Shown here: positions 12,030 to 26,741 of the stretch, one piece after another
Numbering within the stretch: the stretch's first letter is position 1
Layout: the number at the start of each line of letters is the position of its first letter
From: Lamellibrachia columna
Taxonomy: Eukaryota; Annelida; Polychaeta; Sabellida; Siboglinidae
Assembly: GCA_963662155.1 (NCBI GenBank)
Contig: OY759264.1
Span: 18,477,642 to 18,541,641, forward strand
Reading direction: 5' to 3'
DNA: 64,000 nucleotides
Program-made: the position numbers and the translations under genes
Notes under the pieces: model-generated
Told to the model about the DNA's origin: nothing
Databases searched by the model: none
Seen by the model: the letters and a program-made list of their open reading frames with translations, nothing else

Positions 12030-12062
12030 CCTCCCCCATCGACTCCCGAAGAGCCTCCGCAA
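12030..12062 (+). CDS. Microexon copy 2
   Basis: Identical 33 nt to copy 1 with the same TTTGCAG acceptor and GTAAGT donor. Confidence 0.6.
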
Positions 12063-13382
12063 GTAAGTTTGTGTTTCATTTAAATGACACGAATCTTTGT
12101 CAGATAATTGTGTACAGATGTCTACGAACGCAAAAAAATCGCGCACTAAGGCATGCAATTGAAATGTGTTCCTCGCCCCCATTTTCACTCTACTGCGATC
12201 GATCGTAAACGTGTCAAATACCAACCTTACATGACATAATATGCACACAAAGAAGCGCAAACACTCCTGGAATACCTTCGCAAAATAATGTAAAAAAAAA
12301 CACAATTATTATGGTAACGCAACTTTCACTGATAAACCAGGTGGTTATATTGTGATGGTCTCAATTTTGCGAACATTGTAAAGCCCCTGGGTTGATCTGA
12401 ATATATTTTGTTTGTGTGGCTCCCCTTCTAAAATCAATAACTATGACACAAAAAAGCCAGATAAAATGTGGTGTTTTTGTACGCGAAGTAACTGTGATCG
12501 ACAAAAAGTGACCTAACCGCCCTGACTATTGGGGTGAATCCGAGAGTCCTGGATTTGTGTAACAATTACGCGATAAATCAAAATGCTATCCAAAATTAGT
12601 CGGCTGGAAAGGTGAAGAGTTCCCGGTTTGGATTGTGGGATGTGTCTAGTACAAGCAGAGTTCTTGGAATATATGTCAGTGCGATAAATATATGTCAATG
12701 AGGAAGAGGGCACTTCATTAATTAGGGGCGGTTCCCTGATCGTCCATGGACAAGTATTACATAAATAGATGCGATTTGTGTGAAGCGGGTTCGGTCTAAT
12801 AGAAGTTGTCAAAAAGTCAAAAGTAAACGAATTAGAAATTGAGGCGTCCAGTGAATCAAAGTACACTTGCGTTGTAAAACGTTGACGTTTAATCGTCAAC
12901 AGTAAAACTCAGAGGACAATAGAACAAGCAAATTATATACACAAACACACATGCGCCATATGTGTAGGATGTAAACAATAGCCCATTCACATGTATTTTA
13001 CCTTCACTCAACGAAAATATCAAATGAGCATGTGAATAATAGAGAATGTAGGATGTCATCCCGGAATGAAGCAGAGATGATCGAAGTAAAATTCAGACTG
13101 TTTAACGCTTACACCAGTCTGTAGAGACTATGGCAGCATACGCGCAATATGCTAGAAGGACCTATGTAATCAATATGTAATTTTGTTATACCGTATTTAC
13201 ATTTTCTCTATTTACTACGTTAACTTTGAATAATACACTATGCAGTGTCAGATACTATATTATAAATGTATTTTATATAAACGGATCAATTTATCCGATA
13301 TACATTCAACAATGTCAACGATAGTTTGACGCACCAAAATAAATACGTCAATTTGCACCAAGACCAAGTTTCCGGGACTAAA

Positions 13383-13837
13383 TTACTCAAAAAACTGTAT
13401 AGGACTAAGTGCTAGCGAGTCCCAGTCTACGCCGAGTAGACTGAAGTCCCCACCAAAGATGAGAGATGCATTCGGGTGATGAGCACCCAACTTCGAGATC
13501 GATTTGTCCAGTTGTTGTAGTGAATCCAAGGAGGAATCGGACGGGCTGTAATACGCCCCAACCAAAGGAGTCTTTTATCCCTCCATTTGTAGTTTTACAC
13601 ACCGGATTTCGCAATTTTTGTGATATTGGGACACTGTTGCTGTTGGCAATCTTTGCTGAGACTTCGTTTTTGTCTGGTTGTCACGTAATACCAGTGTATG
13701 TAAAAAGGAGAGGACTGCTTAGTGGGCATGTTGGATTTAAATTCTTGCGTCATGAAACAGCAGAATTGTTCGTGCAAAGTGTTGGCCTTCTGTAGCGGGT
13801 CAGTTGCCACATTGCCATCTGCAACTAGGATCGTCAC
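13383..13837 (-). pseudogene. LINE fragment in unit 2
   Basis: The endonuclease piece is open across GAYYSPSD...GGDFSLLG. The last residues read IQFFE rather than the IQFLE of unit 0, a single-base difference useful for telling units apart. Confidence 0.55.
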
Positions 13838-13976
13838 ACCGCAGCTGTCCTGTCGCTGTCGTTAAATTTACTATTAAATTAATTTTAATATTTATTTGCA
13901 ATTTGCAGTATGTTACAAGTTGAGTGCACAAAAAACATGAATCTTGTGGAAACATTTATTTTCTCTCCGTTTGCAG

Positions 13977-14009
13977 CCTCCCCCATCGACTCCCGAAGAG
14001 CCTCCGCAA
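13977..14009 (+). CDS. Microexon copy 3
   Basis: Identical 33 nt with intact acceptor and donor. Confidence 0.6.
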
Positions 14010-15329
14010 GTAAGTTTGTGTTTCATTTAAATGACACGAATCTTTGTCAGATAATTGTGTACAGATGTCTACGAACGCAAAAAAATCGCGCACTAAGGCA
14101 TGCAATTGAAATGTGTTCCTCGCCCCCATTTTCACTCTACTGCGATCGATCGTAAACGTGTCAAATACCAACCTTACATGACATAATATGCACACAAAGA
14201 AGCGCAAACACTCCTGGAATACCTTCGCAAAATAATGTAAAAAAAAACACAATTATTATGGTAACGCAACTTTCACTGATAAACCAGGTGGTTATATTGT
14301 GATGGTCTCAATTTTGCGAACATTGTAAAGCCCCTGGGTTGATCTGAATATATTTTGTTTGTGTGGCTCCCCTTCTAAAATCAATAACTATGACACAAAA
14401 AAGCCAGATAAAATGTGGTGTTTTTGTACGCGAAGTAACTGTGATCGACAAAAAGTGACCTAACCGCCCTGACTATTGGGGTGAATCCGAGAGTCCTGGA
14501 TTTGTGTAACAATTACGCGATAAATCAAAATGCTATCCAAAATTAGTCGGCTGGAAAGGTGAAGAGTTCCCGGTTTGGATTGTGGGATGTGTCTAGTACA
14601 AGCAGAGTTCTTGGAATATATGTCAGTGCGATAAATATATGTCAATGAGGAAGAGGGCACTTCATTAATTAGGGGCGGTTCCCTGATCGTCCATGGACAA
14701 GTATTACATAAATAGATGCGATTTGTGTGAAGCGGGTTCGGTCTAATAGAAGTTGTCAAAAAGTCAAAAGTAAACGAATTAGAAATTGAGGCGTCCAGTG
14801 AATCAAAGTACACTTGCGTTGTAAAACGTTGACGTTTAATCGTCAACAGTAAAACTCAGAGGACAATAGAACAAGCAAATTATATACACAAACACACATG
14901 CGCCATATGTGTAGGATGTAAACAATAGCCCATTCACATGTATTTTACCTTCACTCAACGAAAATATCAAATGAGCATGTGAATAATAGAGAATGTAGGA
15001 TGTCATCCCGGAATGAAGCAGAGATGATCGAAGTAAAATTCAGACTGTTTAACGCTTACACCAGTCTGTAGAGACTATGGCAGCATACGCGCAATATGCT
15101 AGAAGGACCTATGTAATCAATATGTAATTTTGTTATACCGTATTTACATTTTCTCTATTTACTACGTTAACTTTGAATAATACACTATGCAGTGTCAGAT
15201 ACTATATTATAAATGTATTTTATATAAACGGATCAATTTATCCGATATACATTCAACAATGTCAACGATAGTTTGACGCACCAAAATAAATACGTCAATT
15301 TGCACCAAGACCAAGTTTCCGGGACTAAA

Positions 15330-15784
15330 TTACTCCAAAAACTGTATAGGACTAAGTGCTAGCGAGTCCCAGTCTACGCCGAGTAGACTGAAGTCCCCAC
15401 CAAAGATGAGAGATGCATTCGGGTGATGAGCACCCAACTTCGAGATCGATTTGTCCAGTTGTTGTAGTGAATCCAAGGAGGAATCGGACGGGCTGTAATA
15501 CGCCCCAACCAAAGGAGTCTTTTATCCCTCCATTTGTAGTTTTACACACCGGATTTCGCAATTTTTGTGATATTGGGACACTGTTGCTGTTGGCAATCTT
15601 TGCTGAGACTTCGTTTTTGTCTGGTTGTCACGTAATACCAGTGTATGTAAAAAGGAGAGGACTGCTTAGTGGGCATGTTGGATTTAAATTCTTGCGTCAT
15701 GAAACAGCAGAATTGTTCGTGCAAAGTGTTGGCCTTCTGTAGCGGGTCAGTTGCCACATTGCCATCTGCAACTAGGATCGTCAC
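15330..15784 (-). pseudogene. LINE fragment in unit 3
   Basis: The endonuclease piece ends IQFLE as in unit 0, while the neighbouring sequence follows unit 2. This mosaic pattern fits unequal exchange or conversion among units. Confidence 0.5.
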
Positions 15785-15923
15785 ACCGCAGCTGTCCTGT
15801 CGCTGTCGTTAAATTTACTATTAAATTAATTTTAATATTTATTTGCAATTTGCAGTATGTTACAAGTTGAGTGCACAAAAAACATGAATCTTGTGGAAAC
15901 ATTTATTTTCTCTCCGTTTGCAG

Positions 15924-15956
15924 CCTCCCCCATCGACTCCCGAAGAGCCTCCGCAA
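15924..15956 (+). CDS. Microexon copy 4
   Basis: Identical 33 nt with intact acceptor and donor. Confidence 0.6.
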
Positions 15957-18904
15957 GTAAGTTTGTGTTTCATTTAAATGACACGAATCTTTGTCAGATA
16001 ATTGTGTACAGATGTCTACGAACGCAAAAAAATCGCGCACTAAGGCATGCAATTGAAATGTGTTCCTCGCCCCCATTTTCACTCTATTGCGATCGATCGT
16101 AAACGTGTCAAATACCAACCTTACATGACATAATATGCACACAAAGAAGCGCAAACACTCCTGGAATACCTTCGCAAAATAATGTAAAAAAAAACACAAT
16201 TATTATGGTAACGCAACTTTCACTGATAAACCAGGTGGTTATATTGTGATGGTCTCAATTTTGCGAACATTGTAAAGCCCCTGGGTTGATCTGAATATAT
16301 TTTGTTTGTGTGGCTCCCCTTCTAAAATCAATAACTATGACACAAAAAAGCCAGATAAAATGTGATGTTTTTGTACGCGAAGTAATTATGATCGACAAAA
16401 AGTGACCTAACCGCCCTGACTATTAGGGGTGAATCCGAGGGTCCCGGATTTGTGTAACAATTACGCGTTGAATCGAAATGCTACCCAAAATTAGTCGTCT
16501 GGAAAGGTGAAGAGTTGCCGGTTTGGATTGTGGGATGTGTCTAATACAAGCAGAGTTCTTGGAATATACGTCAGTACGAGAAATATATGTCAATGCGGAA
16601 GAGCGCACTTCATTAATTAGGGGCGGTTCCCTGATCGTCCATGGACAATTATTACATAAATAGATGCGATTTGTGTGAAGCGGGTTCGGTCTAATAGAAT
16701 TTGACAAACAGCCAGAAGTAAACGAATTAGAAATTGAGGCGTCCATTGAACCAAAGTACACGTGCGTTGTAAAACGTTGAAATTTAATCAACAGTAAAAC
16801 GCAGAGGACAATAGAACAAGCAAATTATATACACAAACACACATGCGCCATATGTGTAGGATGTAAACAATAGCCCATTCACATGTATTTTACCTTCACT
16901 CAACGAAAATATCAACTGAGCATGAGAATAATAGAGAATGTAGGATGTCATCCCGGAATGAAGCAGAGATGATCGAAGTAAAATTCATAAAATTAATACT
17001 CTTCCTGGTAATTGGAATGTTGACTAGGTTCATGAACCAGTCGGCCTAGTTTGGTCACATATGTGTTACCATGTGACTGAACAAATAAATGCGAGGTCTG
17101 ATTATGTCAAAAAACACCAGATCAATGGTGTGACCGTCTACATGTGTTGGTTGGTGAACACGTTGAATACATTCGGTGGAGTCTTGTAAGTCGGTGAAAC
17201 TTGTTACTTTGATATGTGATGATTAGTCGCAGTTGACAACGTAAAGTAGATAAATGTATGTCATGGCATAAAGTCTCTGAATTCTCTAATAAATTATGTG
17301 TGTTATTTTTTAGGTGGTGGAGGTCTGTTAATGACAAGTTTTTGTCAACATCCGTCTACTAGAAACCACATTACTGTCGATATATCCGAATTATTTGAAA
17401 GCTAGAGAATTATTAATTTCGACTATTCCGTACAGTTAAGTAGGCCGAATTTACAACCATGCCAGTAAACTTCGAGTGATGTGGAAAAAATCACATCTAG
17501 ATGTATTCGTTTTGGTCACAATATTTTCCGTGTGTCACCTGGTGATAGCGAAATTTCAGTGATGACCACTGAATCACGTCTACTCTCGATGCTGTGATCA
17601 ATTTCCCACTGGCCGAGCATTAATACGTTCAACTGTAGTATTCGTGGTACAACAGCCCCGCGAATCAACCGGATGGATAAATCTGTTTGCAGTCGGTGTT
17701 TTGTTTGTGGGATGCTCTGGGAATAATTTAACTGGATCAGACTGTTATATGTTTTCATATTTACAAAAATGACTAAGCTGAATCTCAGTGATCTAATCAA
17801 CAGTTTTATTTTATTGAGACATGTGCATTACTGCGATGCAATGACACATAGTTAGGTGCTCTTCTAGAAATGTCTATACATTTCATGATTGACAACAAGA
17901 AAAAAACCGAAATGACAACAGTGAATGCCAACTGCAACAGTATCAACGTTGAAATTTGTGCCCGTGTTGAATGTGATGTTTGTGCCAGTGCATTTTGCGC
18001 ATGTGCCGTTTTGGTATATGCCATTTTTCTCACTGGCGTATGTGTTGAATCACCGGGTTAAACACATGTGTGCCATCTTTGAAAGATGTAAACAGCGGTC
18101 GTCAATTCACTTGCATTTTGCTTTCCTTCAAAAATATCTATCAACTGGGCTTGTGGATAACACGGAATACACTATGTCATCCTCACTAAAAGAGCAACGA
18201 TCGATGCATACTTCATGACATTTATACCTTTCCTGATCGTTGCTTGACTGGACAGTTTCAGAAAACAATCAACGCACGGTTGACCAAATAAATATAATCT
18301 TTCCCTGTTACCTTCATTTCTCTCGGCCTCCTTCCTATCTGACCTGGTGAGCTCTCCTTGGTATCTCTATACACATCATTTCACTCTTTACAATCCACTC
18401 TCTTATCATACGAATCACTTAGACTATGTTAGATTAATGTTCTCTACTTACTACCTTTGAATTTTCAAACTTACGTGAGCACTAAAAGCACCTAGCGAAT
18501 AGCCAGAACACTACTATGTAAACATAAACAAAAACATAAAAAAATATTAACTAATTTAATACGATTATATAATTACCACTCAGCAAAAACAGTCTTTACT
18601 AAGACTGTTTAACGGTTAAACCAGTCTGTAGAGACTATGTCAGCATACGCGCAATATGCTAGAAGGACCTATGTAATCAATATGTTATACCTTATTTACA
18701 TTTTTCTCTATTTACTACGTTAATTTTGAATAATACACTAGGCAGTGTCAGATACTATATTATATATGTATTTCATATAAACGGATCAATTTATCCGATG
18801 TACATTCAACAATGTCAACGATAGTTTGACGCACCAAAATAAATACGTCAATTTGCACCAAGGCCAAGTTTCCGGGACTAAATTACTCGAAAAACTGTAT
18901 AGGA

Positions 18905-19337
18905 CTAAATCCTAGCGAGTCCCAGTCTACGCCGAGTAGACTGATGTCCCCACCAACGACGAGAGATGCATTCGGGTGATGAACACCCAACTTCGAGATC
19001 GATTTGTCCAGTTGTTGTAATGAATATCAGGAGGAATCGGACGGGCTGTAATACGCCCCAACCAAAGGAGTCTTTTATCCCTCCATTTGTAGTTTTACAC
19101 ACCGGATTTCGCAATTTTTTTGATATTGGGACACTGTTGCTGTTGGCAATCTTTGCTGAGAATTCGTTTTTGTCTGGTTGTCACGTAATACCAGTGTATG
19201 TAAAAAGGAGAGGACTGCTTAGTGGGCATGTTGGATTTAAATTCTTGCGTCATGAAACAGCAGAATTGTTCGTGCAAAGTGTTGGCCTTCTGTAGCGGGT
19301 CAGTTGCCACATTGCCATCTGCAACTAGGATCGTCAC
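18905..19337 (-). pseudogene. LINE fragment in unit 4
   Basis: Shares the in-frame TGA of the long-unit lineage; otherwise nearly the same as unit 1. Confidence 0.55.
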
Positions 19338-19476
19338 ACCGCAGCTGTCCTGTCGCTGTCGTTAAATTTACTATTAAATTAATTTTAATATTTATTTGCA
19401 ATTTGCAGTATGTTACAAGTTGAGTGCACAAAAAACATGAATCTTGTGGAAACATTTATTTTCTCTCCGTTTGCAG

Positions 19477-19509
19477 CCTCCCCCATCGACTCCCGAAGAG
19501 CCTCCGCAA
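19477..19509 (+). CDS. Microexon copy 5
   Basis: Identical 33 nt with intact acceptor and donor. Confidence 0.6.
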
Positions 19510-20828
19510 GTAAGTTTGTGTTTCATTTAAATGACACGAATCTTTGTCAGATAATTGTGTACAGATGTCTACGAACGCAAAAAAATCGCGCACTAAGGCA
19601 TGCAATTGAAATGTGTTCCTCGCCCCCATTTTCACTCTATTGCGATCGATCGTAAACGTGTCAAATACCAACCTTACATGACATAATATGCACACAAAGA
19701 AGCGCAAACACTCCTGGAATACCTTCGCAAAATAATGTAAAAAAAACACAATTATTATGGTAACGCAACTTTCACTGATAAACCAGGTGGTTATATTGTG
19801 ATGGTCTCAATTTTGCGAACATTGTAAAGCCCCTGGGTTGATCTGAATATATTTTGTTTGTGTGGCTCCCCTTCTAAAATCAATAACTATGACACAAAAA
19901 AGCCAGATAAAATGTGGTGTTTTTGTACGCGAAGTAACTGTGATCGACAAAAAGTGACCTAACCGCCCTGACTATTGGGGTGAATCCGAGAGTCCTGGAT
20001 TTGTGTAACAATTACGCGATAAATCAAAATGCTATCCAAAATTAGTCGGCTGGAAAGGTGAAGAGTTCCCGGTTTGGATTGTGGGATGTGTCTAGTACAA
20101 GCAGAGTTCTTGGAATATATGTCAGTGCGATAAATATATGTCAATGAGGAAGAGGGCGCTTCATTAATTAGGGGCGGTTCCCTGATCGTCCATAGACAAG
20201 TATTACATAAATAGATGCGATTTGTGTGAAGCGGGTTCGGTCTAATAGAAGTTGTCAAAAAGTCAAAAGTAAACGAATTAGAAATTGAGGCGTCCAGTGA
20301 ATCAAAGTACACTTGCGTTGTAAAACGTTGACGTTTAATCGTCAACAGTAAAACTCAGAGGACAATAGAACAAGCAAATTATATACACAAACACACATGC
20401 GCCATATGTGTAGGATGTAAACAATAGCCCATTCACATGTATTTTACCTTCACTCAACGAAAATATCAAATGAGCATGTGAATAATAGAGAATGTAGGAT
20501 GTCATCCCGGAATGAAGCAGAGATGATCGAAGTAAAATTCAGACTGTTTAACGCTTACACCAGTCTGTAGAGACTATGGCAGCATACGCGCAATATGCTA
20601 GAAGGACCTATGTAATCAATATGTAATTTTGTTATACCGTATTTACATTTTCTCTATTTACTACGTTAACTTTGAATAATACACTATGCAGTGTCAGATA
20701 CTATATTATAAATGTATTTTATATAAACGGATCAATTTATCCGATATACATTCAACAATGTCAACGATAGTTTGACGCACCAAAATAAATACGTCAATTT
20801 GCACCAAGACCAAGTTTCCGGGACTAAA

Positions 20829-21283
20829 TTACTCAAAAAACTGTATAGGACTAAGTGCTAGCGAGTCCCAGTCTACGCCGAGTAGACTGAAGTCCCCACC
20901 AAAGATGAGAGATGCATTCGGGTGATGAGCACCCAACTTCGAGATCGATTTGTCCAGTTGTTGTAGTGAATCCAAGGAGGAATCGGACGGGCTGTAATAC
21001 GCCCCAACCAAAGGAGTCTTTTATCCCTCCGTTTGTAGTTTTACACACCGGATTTCGCAATTTTTGTGATATTGGGACACTGTTGCTGTTGGCAATCTTT
21101 GCTGAGACTTCGTTTTTGTCTGGTTGTCACGTAATACCAGTGTATGTAAAAAGGAGAGGACTGCTTAGTGGGCATGTTGGATTTAAATTCTTGCGTCATG
21201 AAACAGCAGAATTGTTCGTGCAAAGTGTTGGCCTTCTGTAGCGGGTCAGTTGCCACATTGCCATCTGCAACTAGGATCGTCAC
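20829..21283 (-). pseudogene. LINE fragment in unit 5
   Basis: Endonuclease piece open, ending IQFFE as in unit 2. Confidence 0.5.
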
Positions 21284-21422
21284 ACCGCAGCTGTCCTGTC
21301 GCTGTCGTTAAATTTACTATTAAATTAATTTTAATATTTATTTGCAATTTGCAGTATGTTACAAGTTGAGTGCACAAAAAACATGAATCTTGTGGAAACA
21401 TTTATTTTCTCTCCGTTTGCAG

Positions 21423-21455
21423 CCTCCCCCATCGACTCCCGAAGAGCCTCCGCAA
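21423..21455 (+). CDS. Microexon copy 6
   Basis: Identical 33 nt with intact acceptor and donor. Confidence 0.6.
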
Positions 21456-24402
21456 GTAAGTTTGTGTTTCATTTAAATGACACGAATCTTTGTCAGATAA
21501 TTGTGTACAGATGTCTACGAACGCAAAAAAATCGCGCACTAAGGCATGCAATTGAAATGTGTTCCTCGCCCCCATTTTCACTCTATTGCGATCGATCGTA
21601 AACGTGTCAAATACCAACCTTACATGACATAATATGCACACAAAGAAGCGCAAACACTCCTGGAATACCTTCGCAAAATAATGTAAAAAAAAACACAATT
21701 ATTATGGTAACGCAACTTTCACTGATAAACCAGGTGGTTATATTGTGATGGTCTCAATTTTGCGAACATTGTAAAGCCCCTGGGTTGATCTGAATATATT
21801 TTGTTTGTGTGGCTCCCCTTCTAAAATCAATAACTATGACACAAAAAAGCCAGATAAAATGTGATGTTTTTGTACGCGAAGTAATTATGATCGACAAAAA
21901 GTGACCTAACCGCCCTGACTATTAGGGGTGAATCCGAGGGTCCCGGATTTGTGTAACAATTACGCGTTGAATCGAAATGCTACCCAAAATTAGTCGTCTG
22001 GAAAGGTGAAGAGTTGCCGGTTTGGATTGTGGGATGTGTCTAATACAAGCAGAGTTCTTGGAATATATGTCAGTACGAGAAATATATATCAATGCGGAAG
22101 AGCGCACTTCATTAATTAGGGGCGGTTCCCTGATCGTCCATGGACAATTATTACATAAATAGATGCGATTTGTGTGAAGCGGGTTCGGTCTAATAGAATT
22201 TGACAAACAGCCAGAAGTAAACGAATTAGAAATTGAGGCGTCCATTGAACCAAAGTACACGTGCTTTGTAAAACGTTGAAATTTAATCAACAGTAAAACG
22301 CAGAGGACAATAGAACAAGCAAATTATATACACAAACACACATGCGCCATATGTGTAGGATGTAAACAATAGCCCATTCACATGTATTTTACCTTCACTC
22401 AACGAAAATATCAACTGAGCATGAGAATAATAGAGAATGTAGGATGTCATCCCGGAATGAAGCAGAGATGATCGAAGTAAAATTCATAAAATTAATACTC
22501 TTCCTGGTAATTGGAATGTTGATCAGGTTCATGAACCAGTCGGCCTAGTTTGGTCACATATGTGTTACCATGTGACTGAACAAATAAATGCGAGGTCTGA
22601 TTATGTCAAAAAACACCAGATCAATGGTGTGACCGTCTACATGTGTTGGTTGGTGAACACGTTGAATACATTCGGTGGAGTCTTGTAAGTCGGTGAAACT
22701 TGTTACTTTGATATGTGATGATTAGTCGCAGTTGACAACGTAAAGTAGATAAATGTATGTCATGGCATAAAGTCTCTGAATTCTCTAATAAATTATGTGT
22801 GTTATTTTTTAGGTGGTGGAGGTCTGTTAATGACAAGTTTTGTCAACATCCGTCTACTAGAAACCACATTACTGTCGATATATCCGAATTATTTGAAAGC
22901 TAGAGAATGATTAATTTCGACTATTCCGTACATTTAAGTAGGCCGAATTTACAACCATGCCAGTAAACTTCGAGTGATGTGGAAAAAATCATATCTAGAT
23001 GTATTCGTTTTGGTCACAATATTTTCCGTGTGTCACCTGGTGATAGCGAAATTTCAGTGATGACCACTGAATCACGTCTACTCTCGATGCTGTGATCAAT
23101 TTCCCACTGGCCGAGCATTAATACGTTCAACTGTAGTATTCGTGGTACAACAGCCCCGCGAATCAACCGGATGGATAAATCTGTTTGCAGTCGGTGTTTT
23201 GTTTGTGGGATGCTCTGGGAATAATTTAACTGGATCAGACTGTTATATGTTTTCATATTTATAAAAATGACTAAGCTGAATCTCAGTGATCTAATCAACA
23301 GTTTTATTTTATTGAGACATGTGCATTACTGCGATGCAATGACACATAGTTAGGTGCTCTTCTAGAAATGTCTATACATTTCATGATTGACAACAAGAAA
23401 AAAACCGAAATGACAACAGTGAATGCCAACTGCAACAGTATCAACGTTGAAATTTGTGCCCGTGTTGAATGTGATGTTTGTGCCAGTGCATTTTGCGCAT
23501 GTGCCGTTTTGGTATATGCCATTTTTCTCACTGGCGTATGTGTTGAATCACCGGGTTAAACACATGTGTGCCATCTTTGAAAGATGTAAACAGCGGTCGT
23601 CAATTCACTTGCATTTTGCTTTCCTTCAAAAATATCTATCAACTGGGCTTGTGGATAACACGGAATACACTATGTCATCCTCACTAAAAGAGCAACGATC
23701 GATGCATACTTCATGACATTTATACCTTTCCTGATCGTTGCTTGACTGGACAGTTTCAGAAAACAATCAACGCACGGTTGACCAAATAAATATAATCTTT
23801 CCCTGTTACCTTCATTTCTCTCGGCCTCCTTCCTATCTGACCTGGTGAGCTCTCCTTGGTATCTCTATACACATCATTTCACTCTTTACAATCCACTCTC
23901 TTATCATACGAATCACTTAGACTATGTTAGATTAATGTTCTCTACTTACTACCTTTGAATTTTCAAACTTACGTGAGCTCTAAAAGCACCTAGCGAATAG
24001 CCAGAACACTACTATGTAAACATAAACAAAAACATAAAAAAATATTAACTAATTTAATACGATTATATAATTACCACTCAGCAAAAACAATCTTTACTAA
24101 GACTGTTTAACGGTTAAACCAGTCTGTAGAGACTATGTCAGCATACGCGCAATATGCTAGAAGGACCTATGTAATCAATATGTTATACCTTATTTACATT
24201 TTTCTCTATTTACTACGTTAATTTTGAATAATACACTAGGCAGTGTCAGATACTATATTATATATGTATTTCATATAAACGGATCAATTTATCCGATATA
24301 CATTCAACAATGTCAACGATAGTTTGACGCACCAAAATAAATACGTCAATTTGCACCAAGGCCAAGTTTCCGGGACTAAATTACTCGAAAAACTGTATAG
24401 GA

Positions 24403-24835
24403 CTAAATCCTAGCGAGTCCCAGTCTACGCCGAGTAGACTAATGTCACCACCAACGATGAGAGATGCATTCGGGTGATGAACACCCAACTTCGAGATCGA
24501 TTTGTCCAGTTGTTGTAATGAATATCAGGAGGAATCGGACGGGCTGTAATACGCCCCAACCAAAGGAGTCTTTTATCCCTCCATTTGTAGTTTTACACAC
24601 CGGATTTCGCAATTTTTGTGATATTGGGACACTGTTGCTGTTGGCAATCTTTGCTGAGAATTCGTTTTTGTCTGGTTGTCACGTAATACCAGTGTATGTA
24701 AAAAGGAGAGGACTGCTTAGTGGGCATGTTGGATTTAAATTCTTGCGTCATGAAACAGCAGAATTGTTCGTGCAAAGTGTTGGCCTTCTGTAGCGGGTCA
24801 GTTGCCACATTGCCATCTGCAACTAGGATCGTCAC
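24403..24835 (-). pseudogene. LINE fragment in unit 6
   Basis: Carries the long-lineage TGA in the endonuclease piece. The TILVADGNV piece at 24835-24593 is open. Confidence 0.5.
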
Positions 24836-24974
24836 ACCGCAGCTGTCCTGTCGCTGTCGTTAAATTTACTATTAAATTAATTTTAATATTTATTTGCAAT
24901 TTGCAGTATGTTACAAGTTGAGTGCACAAAAAACATGAATCTTGTGGAAACATTTATTTTCTCTCCGTTTGCAG

Positions 24975-25007
24975 CCTCCCCCATCGACTCCCGAAGAGCC
25001 TCCGCAA
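24975..25007 (+). CDS. Microexon copy 7
   Basis: Identical 33 nt with intact acceptor and donor. Confidence 0.6.
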
Positions 25008-26005
25008 GTAAGTTTGTGTTTCATTTAAATGACACGAATCTTTGTCAGATAATTGTGTACAGATGTCTACGAACGCAAAAAAATCGCGCACTAAGGCATG
25101 CAATTGAAATGTGTTCCTCGCCCCCATTTTCACTCTATTGCGATCGATCGTAAACGTGTCAAATACCAACCTTACATGACATAATATGCACACAAAGAAG
25201 CGCAAACACTCCTGGAATACCTTCGCAAAATAATGTAAAAAAAAACACAATTATTATGGTAACGCAACTTTCACTGATAAACCAGGTGGTTATATTGTGA
25301 TGGTCTCAATTTTGCGAACATTGTAAAGCCCCTGGGTTGATCTGAATATATTTTGTTTGTGTGGCTCCCCTTCTAAAATCAATAACTATGACACAAAAAA
25401 GCCAGATAAAATGTGGTGTTTTTGTACGCGAAGTAACTGTGATCGACAAAAAGTGACCTAACCGCCCTGACTATTGGGGTGAATCCGAGAGTCCCGGATT
25501 TGTGTAACAATTACGCGATGAATCGAAATGCTACCCAAAATTAGTCGGCTGGAAAGGTGAAGAGTTGCCGGTTTGGATTGTGGGATGTTCTTGGAATATA
25601 TGTCAGTGCGAGAAATATATGTCAATGCGGAAGGGCGCACTTCATTAATTAGGGGCGGTTCCCTGATCGTCCATGGACAATTATTGCATAAATAGATGCG
25701 ATTTGTGTGAAGCGGGTACGGTCTAATAGAAGTTGACAAAAAGTCAGAAGTAAACGAATTAGAAATTGAGGCGTCCATTGAACCAAAGTACACGTGCGTT
25801 GTAAAACGTTGGAATTTAATCAAGAGTAAAACTCAGAGGACAATAGAACAAGCAAATTATATACACAAACACACATGCGCCATATGTGTAGGATGTAAAC
25901 AATAGCCCATTCACATGTATTTTATCTTCACACAACGAAAATATCAACTGAGCATGTGAATAATAGAGAATGTAGGATGTCATCCTGGAATGAAGCAGAG
26001 ATGAT

Positions 26006-26147
26006 TGTTTCAATATGTCGTTTATTGTCACTATTGAATTGTTTAGTACACCGTACAATTCCGGCATTCACACCTTGTTACCCGGCGGGCAAGACTAGTG
26101 CGCATGATCGTAGCTACAGTCTTTTGTACAAGTCACATCTTGACACA
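26006..26147 (-). repeat. Complete 3' LTR (142 bp)
   Basis: Bounded by TG...CA on the element strand, with the polypurine tract on its inner side. The first ~97 bp match the truncated 5' LTR at about 28361-28457 with only a few substitutions. Confidence 0.8.
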
Positions 26148-26741
26148 TCCCTTTTGTTCTAAAAGAACTTAATGTCATTTTAAATTATGAGTATTCTACT
26201 TCTTAATCTATTCACAGCAAACAATTATAAGTAGTATGCAGTGCATGAACATGTTAAAACACATGCCCACAATTAGTCTTCATTATAATATCGTCTATAT
26301 ACGACTATCAATAATGATGAATTAAATGTCGAATGTTCTCAAACATCTGAACGATTTATAATGATAATTATGAACTATAACGTCAAATATTCTAAATAAT
26401 CAGGTAAACTGGCCAATTAAATCGAAATTATTGTTAAATGTTCAATCATTCTTGCACAGTCCAATTTTCGATCAATGTTTTCACAGTACAATCACTTTTG
26501 TACATAGTCCGCCAGACGCGCAGGTCTTTTCTTCTGTCTGATTGATTGTCTGATGATCAGCGGTTCACGGCTAATCACCCTCTCGTTCAGGGTGATGCTA
26601 TTTTTCGCGACAGGAACAGCTGCATAGCGTTGCAGGTCATGTCACAGAACTGGCACAGGTGGTACTGTCTCGCGTGTTCTTCTTAGATGCACCCGATTTC
26701 GCCTGTATGTGCCCTCAGGTGTATCTACCTCATACGAACGC

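Larger units (their letters stand above)
12030..13976 (+). repeat. Array unit 2: short type, 1947 bp
   Basis: The short-type deletion junction is at about 13092. It has the same length as unit 3 and almost the same sequence, so units 2 and 3 look like a very recent duplication or a gene-converted pair. Confidence 0.85.
13977..15923 (+). repeat. Array unit 3: short type, 1947 bp
   Basis: Short unit, followed by a long unit (unit 4). Together they form a 5.5-kb short+long dimer. Confidence 0.85.
15924..19476 (+). repeat. Array unit 4: long type, 3553 bp
   Basis: Long unit, six bases shorter than unit 1, which carries the extra GTTTGT near 10529. It holds the LINE 3' tail fragment at about 18310-18480. 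Confidence 0.85.
19477..21422 (+). repeat. Array unit 5: short type, 1946 bp
   Basis: Short unit with a slightly shorter A-run near 19740. It forms a 5.5-kb dimer with unit 6. Confidence 0.85.
21423..24974 (+). repeat. Array unit 6: long type, 3552 bp
   Basis: Long unit close to units 1 and 4, with a few private substitutions (for example near 22265 and 24432). Confidence 0.85.
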